From Planctomycetota bacterium (GTDB taxonomy: Bacteria; JAJVIF01; JAPKYR01): 11,896 bases of DNA. Under the pieces are notes generated by a model. The model saw nothing but the letters and a program-made list of their open reading frames with translations, was not told the origin of the DNA and did no database searches. Position numbers and translations under genes: made by a program. Location: positions 1 through 11,896 of the forward strand of contig DAOVJF010000032.1 of assembly GCA_030673355.1 (NCBI GenBank), given 5' to 3'. Shown in pieces: positions 1-5,386 of this stretch (its first letter is position 1; each line of letters opens with the position of its first letter).

Positions 1-1
1 A

Positions 2-250
2 ACTGAAGGGGCAAGAGCCGGACCGTTAGAAAGCCGCTGGTTCCTCCTTGTGCTTGGATTGGTTTCAATTGCGGCGGCATATATTTTCAGTCCGGTATTC
101 CTGCTTTTCCTGGGAATTGGTCTGGTGTCGATTGGTGCCTGGGCAGGAGAGATGTGGTTTGAATGGAAGAGATTAAGCCGCAGGAAAGAAACGATAAATA
201 TCGAAAAAGACGCAGCGGAAAAGGACGAAGCACAGAGAAAGTCGGGATAG
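2..250 (+). CDS. C-terminal part of a small two-helix membrane protein (5' end outside the window)
   Basis: The reading frame is open from base 2 to the TAG at 248-250, giving 82 visible residues, so the gene begins upstream of the window. A GTG at 50 is an internal possible start, but the codons before it are also open and read as protein, so I treat the gene as 5'-truncated by the window edge. Two hydrophobic stretches are visible, roughly residues 14-29 and 31-50 of the visible part, followed by a charged tail rich in Lys, Glu and Arg that probably lies in the cytoplasm. No catalytic motif is visible and I do not recognise the family. It lies 60 bases before a lipoprotein gene on the same strand, so the two may be co-transcribed. 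Confidence 0.6.
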   Translation, partial: TEGARAGPLESRWFLLVLGLVSIAAAYIFSPVFLLFLGIGLVSIGAWAGEMWFEWKRLSRRKETINIEKDAAEKDEAQRKSG

Positions 251-262
251 GCGGTAGAAACG

Positions 263-288
263 ATTCGAACAGACAGATCTGTTCGGAT
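263..288 (+). promoter_or_regulatory. Palindrome/hairpin just upstream of the lipoprotein gene
   Basis: ATTCGAACAGA at 263-273 and TCTGTTCGGAT at 278-288 pair over 11 positions (one G-U pair) around a 4-base CAGA loop. It ends 8 bases before the ribosome binding site of the gene at 311 and has no following T-run, so it is not a classical terminator. It could be an operator for a dimeric repressor or an RNA hairpin in the leader. The GAAC/GTTC halves are 10 bases apart, which does not fit the 4-base spacing of a Gram-positive-type LexA box. Confidence 0.35.
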
Positions 289-310
289 GATGAAATAGGA
301 GGGGAAGTTT

Positions 311-1144
311 ATGGCGAGAAACAACAATTACAGACTTATCCTCATTCTGATTATTAGCATGTTCTCGATGTTCTCATGTGAAAATTTCGATGATGATTCA
401 CAAACAACCAGCCAGCCTGAAATCGAAGAAACTGATATCACTGGGTTTGGAAACATCATCCTGGGTGCAGGTCACGATACAATTGATACCAGCATTTATG
501 AATACGCTGATGAAGTTGCACGAGCGGAATCCTTTATTGGTCTCCGTGAACTCTTACTTGAAACAACCGACCTGTTAATGGACATCGATCCCTCCTATGA
601 AGTCCCAGAGATCCTCAGTGAAGATAGTGTAGAAGGGAGCCTCGAGGCACTGGAAGAAATTATCGAGGCTGCCCGTCAAAATGCTGAAGACGGAAATCTC
701 AAATTCAATACAGTTGAAGGTTTTGTTACGGAAGCAGGATCCACAGATGTCTCAGTAACAATAAAGACAGAACAATTTTCCATTATTACAATAGATTTGA
801 AGTACATGGAATCTGACTCGCCAGAATGGCATTACATAGATATTCCAGAGATGTCATACTTCACGCAAACACCATTGGAAGAATATCTGTGGGCAATCCA
901 GGATGTCAGGTCCATGCTCCTGGATAAGTATGATGAATCACAGATCATCAGGGATGAATTTGAAGATCCGGAAGGTATCTATCTCGAAAAGGTTATGGAA
1001 ATTATCGATAGCGATGGTGATTCTATCTGGCTTGGGCACCTTCCATCCGAGTTATATGAAGAGACGTTCGCTTTCCATGTTATATATCGTTATCGTGAAA
1101 CCGATGACGATTCTTCGGTTGAGGAACAGATAGAGAATTTATAA
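311..1144 (+). CDS. Putative acidic lipoprotein of unknown function
   Basis: This encodes 277 residues. The ATG at 311 is chosen because AGGAGGGG (297-304) precedes it at 6-base spacing and because it gives a complete signal peptide: a basic, polar N-terminus (Arg3, Arg8), a hydrophobic core (about 9-21), and a lipobox-like Met-Phe-Ser-Cys with the acylated Cys at residue 23. The mature protein should therefore be lipid-anchored in the cell envelope. After Cys23 it is very acidic, with Asp/Glu-rich runs just after the anchor and at the C-terminus. Segments around 75-90 and 109-125 look helical, and 130-165 looks like alternating beta strands. I recognise no named family and no catalytic residues. 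Together with the flanking small membrane-protein genes it may form an envelope operon. Confidence 0.75.
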   Translation: MARNNNYRLILILIISMFSMFSCENFDDDSQTTSQPEIEETDITGFGNIILGAGHDTIDTSIYEYADEVARAESFIGLRELLLETTDLLMDIDPSYEVPEILSEDSVEGSLEALEEIIEAARQNAEDGNLKFNTVEGFVTEAGSTDVSVTIKTEQFSIITIDLKYMESDSPEWHYIDIPEMSYFTQTPLEEYLWAIQDVRSMLLDKYDESQIIRDEFEDPEGIYLEKVMEIIDSDGDSIWLGHLPSELYEETFAFHVIYRYRETDDDSSVEEQIENL

Positions 1145-1177
1145 CGCTCGTTAAGTCAAATACATAGGAGGAGTTTG

Positions 1178-1498
1178 ATGTTTGAAGATTATAGTATTCA
1201 GATGCAGACACTTGAAATCAAGACAATGTTCCGGGAATTTCAGTCGACGATCTACACAATTTCGTTTATAGTAGGGCTGTTTTGTGCTTTCTTTGCTGGT
1301 GGGATCGCACGTCTGAAGGGGTACTCGAACTTCTGAGGAGCAGTGACCGGGCTGTTATTCGGCATGATCGGCCTTATTTACTACGCTGGTCTGCCCGACA
1401 TGAAATCACAGGATGCACTTTTGAGGTTGGTAAAACTCAAACAGGACGAGATGGGCATTGACACTGAGAATCCGAGGATGAATATCCCGTCCAATTGA
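1178..1498 (+). pseudogene. Small two-helix membrane protein interrupted by an in-frame TGA
   Basis: An ATG at 1178 with a strong AGGAGG (1166-1171, 6-base spacing) opens a frame that stops at TGA 1334-1336 after 52 codons. The same frame then continues without a stop to TGA 1496-1498. Read through, it gives about 106 residues: a polar N-terminus, one membrane helix (about 26-44, TIYTISFIVGLFCAFFAGG), a short basic loop (ARLKGYSNF), the TGA, then a second helix (AVTGLLFGMIGLIYYAG) ending in LPD and a charged tail. The pattern KGYSNF-stop-GAVTGLLFGMIGLIYYAGLPD resembles small membrane proteins with an aromatic residue, often Trp, before the second helix, so TGG to TGA is the simplest explanation. 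TGA is a true stop for neighbouring genes. Alternatives: a real 52-residue protein, a base-call error, or recoding. Reinitiation is poorly supported: the GTG at 1343 is only 2 bases after GAGGAG. Confidence 0.55.
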
Positions 1499-1526
1499 TA
1501 TCAACGTCGTCAAAGGATTCCGGATC

Positions 1527-1646
1527 ATGGCAACTTTAGAAAACAGATGAAAAAAGCTTAGTCAATCTCCAGGTCGAACTCCTGAAAAAAAGATGGATCC
1601 CCCCAACCCCGCACCAGTAAAGGGGAAGAAAAGATCGAAAGATTAA
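1527..1646 (+). pseudogene. Possible remnant of a short basic protein, also broken by TGA
   Basis: An ATG at 1527 with a weak upstream AAAGGA (about 1512-1516) reads MATLENR, meets TGA at 1548-1550, and continues open in the same frame to TAA at 1644-1646. The continuation is Lys/Arg/Pro-rich (KKLSQSPGRTPEKK, then NPAPVKGKKRSKD), like a cytoplasmic or ribosome-contacting tail. As with the upstream gene, TGG in place of TGA would restore one frame of 39 codons. The stretch is short and low in complexity, so chance is quite possible. Confidence 0.2.
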
Positions 1647-1672
1647 TCATAGTTGCTTGGGTGAGTTATAAG

Positions 1673-2284
1673 TCATTTCTTAGTGTCAATTGTATGATAA
1701 TCGCCTGGCAGATTGGCAAAGGTTAATAACGGAATCCCCGATTCAGTATTGCCGCTTTTCATGAGTCTTGTGAAAACTGTCCTCTTATTTGGGTCGAAAT
1801 CATAAGTGATTGTTAAAGGAAACACTTCCATATCATCACCATCTTGCGCATATTGAAATGCAGCATCTCTGATGGAATCCGAGTAGAAGATTTGCAGTTC
1901 ATTGCTTTCTATTACTGAATTAATAAATCGCTGCTTTTCTTTGCCAAGGCTTGAAAATACCATGTGCCCATCGATAACGAATTCACCGACTTTACATTCC
2001 ACAATCCGGCATCGGAGTTTCCCCTTATTCTCGATCGAGATTAACGTCAGCTCTCGCAGTTTTGGATCATTTCGTAAACTTTCTGGAACTTCCCATGTGT
2101 GCAGAAACCGAATGTCGAGAAACGGTTTGTTCTCTGCTATCCATCTTGTTTCCTCAGCTTTTTGTCCTATCTCTGCGATATCAGCAAGCCTTTTTGTATC
2201 CCGCCAGTAACGGTATGTGAGATAAACTAGGGTGATATTTAAGGCCACCAGTATTCCATTGATTATTAAGCTTGGAATCTCCAT
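1673..2284 (-). CDS. Single-helix membrane protein of unknown function
   Basis: The product is 203 residues from the ATG at 2284. An upstream in-frame ATG at 2341 would add 19 residues, but I prefer 2284 because it puts the membrane helix at the extreme N-terminus (IPSLIINGILVALNITLVYL) and follows AAGGGA at about ten bases' spacing. After the helix comes a charged linker (RYWRDTKRLADIAEIGQKAEE), then a region of alternating polar and hydrophobic residues, from the motif ENKPFLDIRF onward, that looks like a beta-sandwich (for example LTLISIENKG and CRIVECKVGEFVIDG). This layout is common in uncharacterised bacterial proteins; I recognise no enzyme signature. The stop is TGA. It converges with the interrupted small genes on its left and diverges from the phosphorylase gene. 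Confidence 0.6.
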   Translation of the reverse strand: MEIPSLIINGILVALNITLVYLTYRYWRDTKRLADIAEIGQKAEETRWIAENKPFLDIRFLHTWEVPESLRNDPKLRELTLISIENKGKLRCRIVECKVGEFVIDGHMVFSSLGKEKQRFINSVIESNELQIFYSDSIRDAAFQYAQDGDDMEVFPLTITYDFDPNKRTVFTRLMKSGNTESGIPLLTFANLPGDYHTIDTKK

Positions 2285-2466
2285 TGTCGTTAATCCCTTG
2301 CATGACCCGGTTAATTCCTTTACAGACCGGATCGTATACATCTATGATGGAACATAGCGGCTTAAGTTGCAACACGGTTGGAGTTGTATGGTTACCAATC
2401 CCGTATCGTTGTCCCATCCTTCATGGAAAAACGCAGGCGGGGAATCTGGCAATAATCTTTCCCCAT

Positions 2467-2496
2467 TTGACACATCGACCCCACAATATGTACACT
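2467..2496 (+). promoter_or_regulatory. Candidate sigma70-type promoter for the phosphorylase gene
   Basis: A perfect -35 box TTGACA (2467-2472) is followed, 18 bases later, by TACACT (2491-2496, four of six matches to the -10 consensus). The predicted start near 2503 leaves a leader of about 30 bases containing the ribosome binding site AAGGAGG (2521-2527), 7 bases before the ATG at 2535. This is the best SD-type arrangement in the window. The rest of the 250-base divergent spacer shows no gene or other clear signal. Confidence 0.5.
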
Positions 2497-2534
2497 CCAC
2501 ACTGGTTCGAGTCAAAGATTAAGGAGGATTTATC

Positions 2535-3350
2535 ATGTCATTTCCAAAACCGAAACTATCAGCCGAGATCGGCGTTTTCGGGGGTTCCGGATTCTATTCA
2601 CTTTTAAATAAAGCCGAGGAATTCTGGGTGGAAACGCCATACGGATTCCCTTCCGATAAAGTCACGGTGGGTAAAATAGCCGGGCGATCGGTCGCGTTCC
2701 TGCCACGTCACGGCGGAGGCCATACGCTTCCACCGCACATGATCAACTATCGCGCGAACCTGTGGGCGATGAAAGCTCTCGGTGTGAAAAATATCATCGG
2801 ACCCTGCGCGTCGGGAAGCCTCCAGGCGGATATTCCTCCGGGGCATTTCGTAATCTGCGACCAGTTTGTCGACCGTACGACCGGAAGGAAAGACACGTTT
2901 TATGACGGCCCGGTAACCACTCATGTCGCGATGGCGGAGCCGTATTGTCCGACATTAAGAAAAATCGCAATTGATACCGCAAAGAAGCTGAAAATTCCGG
3001 TGCACGATAAGGGTACGGTTGTAGTTATCCAGGGACCGAGATTCTCGACAAAAGCTGAGAGTAAGTGGTTTACAAAGATGGGATGGGAAGTAATCAACAT
3101 GACCCAGTATCCGGAGGCGTATCTCGCGCGGGAACTGGGGATCGGCTACGCGATGATCGCGTTGATCACGGATTACGATGTCGGGCTGGAGGGCGATCCG
3201 AACGTCAAACCGGTTACGCACGAGGAAGTCATCAAGGTTTTTCTCGCGAATAACGACAAGCTTCGGAATTTACTGCACAGGATGATCCCGGATATCCCGA
3301 AAAAAGCGTGCAAAATGGTACGTGATGTGTTAAAGAGCGCAAGGTTCTGA
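2535..3350 (+). CDS. mtnP: S-methyl-5'-thioadenosine phosphorylase (MTAP family)
   Basis: This 271-residue cytosolic enzyme should cleave 5'-methylthioadenosine with phosphate to adenine and 5-methylthioribose 1-phosphate, clearing the by-product of polyamine synthesis and similar reactions. The length is close to the 283 residues of human MTAP. Family motifs occur in order: GGSG (16-19, phosphate loop), PRHG (57-60), NYRANLWAMKALG (71-83), ASGSLQADIPPGHFVICDQF (92-111), DRTTGR (113-118), VIQGPRFSTKAES (164-176), NMT (188-190) with PE (193-194), and TDYD (212-215). The Asp pair in TDYD is the family feature for 6-aminopurines; guanosine/inosine phosphorylases have Asn there. The start at 2535 has AAGGAGG at 7-base spacing. 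No other methionine-salvage gene is adjacent, so the fate of the sugar phosphate cannot be read here. A related nucleoside specificity is possible. Confidence 0.92.
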   Translation: MSFPKPKLSAEIGVFGGSGFYSLLNKAEEFWVETPYGFPSDKVTVGKIAGRSVAFLPRHGGGHTLPPHMINYRANLWAMKALGVKNIIGPCASGSLQADIPPGHFVICDQFVDRTTGRKDTFYDGPVTTHVAMAEPYCPTLRKIAIDTAKKLKIPVHDKGTVVVIQGPRFSTKAESKWFTKMGWEVINMTQYPEAYLARELGIGYAMIALITDYDVGLEGDPNVKPVTHEEVIKVFLANNDKLRNLLHRMIPDIPKKACKMVRDVLKSARF

Positions 3351-3366
3351 CAAATCTCTTTTGTTG

Positions 3367-3372
3367 TACAAT
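3367..3372 (+). promoter_or_regulatory. -10-like box close to the glycosyltransferase start
   Basis: TACAAT (five of six consensus matches) ends 14 bases before the ATG at 3387, which would give a leader of only about 7 bases. No Shine-Dalgarno sequence precedes this ATG (CCCAGTCC). The only upstream -35 candidate is weak (TTCTGA, 3345-3350), so the evidence is modest. Confidence 0.3.
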
Positions 3373-3386
3373 ACATACCCAGTCCA

Positions 3387-4949
3387 ATGACCAAAGGTAA
3401 CAATCAGAATCCCACCGCATACGGGTTGATTCTCACATCGCTCATTCTGCTTGTTCTCGCCGTTTTTATGTTTCTGTATTACCTCTGGCAGTTTTTTCCT
3501 TTCACGGTAGACGATGCGTTTATCACGTTCAGGTACTCCCGTAACCTGGCGGATGGTTTCGGGCCGACTTTTAATCCCGGAGGCCCGCCTGTCGAAGGAT
3601 ACACATCGTTCACATGGATGATCCTGATGGCCATCCCGCATCTATTGAAACTTAATCCGGTGGTATTTTCAAAAATCGCCGGAGTTATATTTACACTGGG
3701 GTTTTTAATTCTCGCGTTTAAATTTACACATTTTTTATGCGATTTTCTCGACAGGAAATCAAGAATCCTGCCCGCGTCTGTGATGGTTACCCTTCTCGCG
3801 ACATTTTACGCGACATCGGCTCACGCGGTCGCGGGGATGGAAACCGCCATGTTTTCATTCCTGGTTCTTCTGCTCTTCCATCAAAGTGCCAGGTATATTG
3901 ACAACCCGACCCCTCGCACGGCATATGGAATTACGCTTGCAGCCATACTTGCAGGATTGACAAGACCTGAAGGTAACATCATCGCGATAATTGACCTGAT
4001 AGTTGTCACGGTTTTAATCCCGAAAGACAAACGGATTGGATTACTCAAGGCAATTGCTCTTGGATACCTGCTCCCCGGAGTGATCTATTACATCTGGCGT
4101 TACGCATATTACGGGCTCCCGCTCCCGCTTCCGGCATACGTAAAAATTGTGACCGGAGATTCGGGTAATTTCCATGGCATAAGAGACGTGGTTAAGTTCA
4201 TCCGGGTGATTGGCATTTTCTACGGAATCCCCATAATAATCGGGTTTTTCGGCGCGGGAAAAAAACTCCTGCCTGGGATCATCGCGTCCGTGATGGTCCT
4301 GGTGTTATTTATTGTGCCGTATCACACGATGTCCTATATCTTCCGGTACCTGTATCCCATTGTCCCGATGTTTTTCATTATTGCCGCGCTGGGAACCGGG
4401 GTAGTTTTAAAAAGGCTGGGTAAATGGAAACCCGGTGGTGCGGGTCTGGTTACCGGGTCAATAATCGTTTTAGTCGTCAGCCTCGGGATAGGAATGTTAC
4501 TTGTGCCCAATGCGAGATTAAGTATTTTTGATAAGCAGAATTACGCTTATTCACTCGGTGAATGCCATATTCGTCTCGCCAGGCACCTTGGGAATTATGA
4601 AAAACCCGACGGTAAACCCATACTGGCGTGCGCCGATGCCGGGGCAATACCTTATTATTCGGATTGGGAATCGATAGACACGATCGGGCTTAACAGTGCT
4701 GAAATATCGTATGATCGTGCGGATGTAGCGGATTACGTTATCTCCCGAAACCCTGACCTGGTAATCCTTATCTCGGAAAGTAATACCGAATTCCATGCCA
4801 GGACAGATTTTGGCGATGAATTGATGTCGAGGTGCATAGAAGTAGGAATGGAACCAATCAGTTCCATGCAATTTGCCCGTGATTATTATCTATGGTTACT
4901 TTGTGATCCCGATGACCCCCTGGCAGACTATCTGGATCAACTACAATAA
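3387..4949 (+). CDS. Integral membrane GT-C-type glycosyltransferase (AftB/PMT-like)
   Basis: This 520-residue polytopic membrane protein probably transfers a sugar from a polyprenyl-phosphate donor to an envelope acceptor on the outer face of the inner membrane. A first helix (about 13-34) leads into an external loop with the GT-C acidic pair: FTVDDAFITFRYSRNLADG, with Asp42-Asp43, followed by NPGG and VEGYTSF (69-75). This signature is shared with mycobacterial AftB-like arabinofuranosyltransferases and many uncharacterised bacterial relatives. Further family-like motifs are AVAGMETAMFSFL and LAGLTRPEGN, then more helices and RYAYYGLPLPLPAYVK. After the last helix (about 355-375) is a soluble domain with ADAGAIPYYSDW and IDTIGLNS, as in relatives. 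Sugar and acceptor are unknown. The start has no SD and lies 36 bases after the phosphorylase stop; no in-frame Met lies between them. Confidence 0.8.
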   Translation: MTKGNNQNPTAYGLILTSLILLVLAVFMFLYYLWQFFPFTVDDAFITFRYSRNLADGFGPTFNPGGPPVEGYTSFTWMILMAIPHLLKLNPVVFSKIAGVIFTLGFLILAFKFTHFLCDFLDRKSRILPASVMVTLLATFYATSAHAVAGMETAMFSFLVLLLFHQSARYIDNPTPRTAYGITLAAILAGLTRPEGNIIAIIDLIVVTVLIPKDKRIGLLKAIALGYLLPGVIYYIWRYAYYGLPLPLPAYVKIVTGDSGNFHGIRDVVKFIRVIGIFYGIPIIIGFFGAGKKLLPGIIASVMVLVLFIVPYHTMSYIFRYLYPIVPMFFIIAALGTGVVLKRLGKWKPGGAGLVTGSIIVLVVSLGIGMLLVPNARLSIFDKQNYAYSLGECHIRLARHLGNYEKPDGKPILACADAGAIPYYSDWESIDTIGLNSAEISYDRADVADYVISRNPDLVILISESNTEFHARTDFGDELMSRCIEVGMEPISSMQFARDYYLWLLCDPDDPLADYLDQLQ

Positions 4950-5154
4950 TTCCCCGCGAATTTTCAATATTTATTAACTGGTCTCCTTGACAAATTAAAG
5001 AACTAATATTAAGTACTAGGTAACCTCGCAGTACCCATTTCCCCCAATTTTTTTTGGACACCAGGAGATATCCCAATGCGCTTTTTACAATTTATTCTTC
5101 ATTTTAATCCCTTGTAAGTGCCTTATTTTCAGGCAGGAAATACAGCCAGATACT

Positions 5155-5194
5155 GGGGACACCATTCTTGAGTGCGGAAGAGAATGGTGTTCCC
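5155..5194. repeat. 14-bp inverted repeat, REP-like hairpin
   Basis: GGGGACACCATTCT (5155-5168) pairs with AGAATGGTGTTCCC (5181-5194) over 14 positions with one G-U pair, around a 12-base loop. No T-run follows on either strand, so it is not a standard terminator. Hairpins beginning GGGGACACCAT resemble, from memory, palindromes found near REP-associated tyrosine transposases in other bacteria, but no such transposase is visible here. That assignment is inference. Confidence 0.5.
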
Positions 5195-5233
5195 GGTCAA
5201 ATAAATTTACCAATTTAGTTGGGGGCAGTACCA

Positions 5234-5270
5234 GTAAGCCCCGGTTAACCCCGGGGCTTACACAATTTTT
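5234..5270 (+). terminator. Probable rho-independent terminator of the glycosyltransferase transcript
   Basis: GTAAGCCCCGG (5234-5244) and CCGGGGCTTAC (5251-5261) form a perfect, GC-rich 11-bp stem with a 6-base loop TTAACC. ACAA and TTTTT (5266-5270) follow. The T-run is on the plus-strand side only, so it would act on rightward transcription. It is about 285 bases after the glycosyltransferase stop, which is distant, so another role is possible. Confidence 0.5.
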
Positions 5271-5274
5271 ACCA

Positions 5275-5365
5275 TGTATCAGAGCCGCGAATGTCAATGA
5301 GCGGTGTTGGCGGTCGGTGAGTGGACAATAGCAAACCGCTCATTGACATTCGCGGCTCTGATACA
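5275..5365. repeat. Perfect 31-bp inverted repeat with a 29-base spacer
   Basis: The left arm is 5275-5305 (begins TGTATCAGAGCC, ends ATGAGCGGT) and the right arm 5335-5365 is its exact reverse complement (begins ACCGCTCAT, ends CTCTGATACA). The spacer is 5306-5334. Base pairing stops abruptly at both ends. The right arm ends 21 bases before the stop of the reductase gene, so a leftward transcript would carry this very stable stem in its 3' end. There is no T-run on either side, no direct duplication at the borders that I can see, and no transposase. Confidence 0.85.
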
Positions 5366-5386
5366 AATTTCCGGTACATGGATCCC

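Larger units (their letters stand above)
4950..5386. other. 437-base convergent intergenic region without a gene, rich in hairpins
   Basis: It lies between the stops of the plus-strand glycosyltransferase and the minus-strand reductase. I see no convincing gene. A TTGACA occurs at 4987-4992, but no good -10 box follows at proper spacing. A 13-codon frame at 5076 with AGGAG upstream is too short to call. The left part (4950-5110) is AT-rich with a run of eight T's near 5048-5055. The right part contains three separate inverted repeats, listed below. Confidence 0.7.

Noticed and set aside
1334..1336. Selenocysteine codon.
   Set aside because: The product is a small membrane protein without a redox motif, and I see no convincing SECIS-like stem just downstream.
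3348..3389. The phosphorylase stop TGA is in frame with the glycosyltransferase ATG, with no other stop between (possible readthrough fusion).
   Set aside because: Twelve stop-free codons are expected by chance in about half of cases, both proteins are complete with normal family ends, and a cytosolic phosphorylase fused to a membrane transferase makes no sense.
4987..4992. TTGACA as the -35 box of a promoter in the convergent spacer.
   Set aside because: No acceptable -10 hexamer lies 16-18 bases downstream and no gene or known RNA follows.
5076..5117. Tiny 13-codon frame with AGGAG 8 bases upstream of an ATG.
   Set aside because: It is too short and AT-rich to support as a gene, with no conserved neighbour that it could regulate.
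5275..5365. Invertible promoter switch or integron attC site.
   Set aside because: The 29-base spacer is too short to hold a promoter or to be inverted by known recombinases, and no recombinase gene or attC core features are visible.
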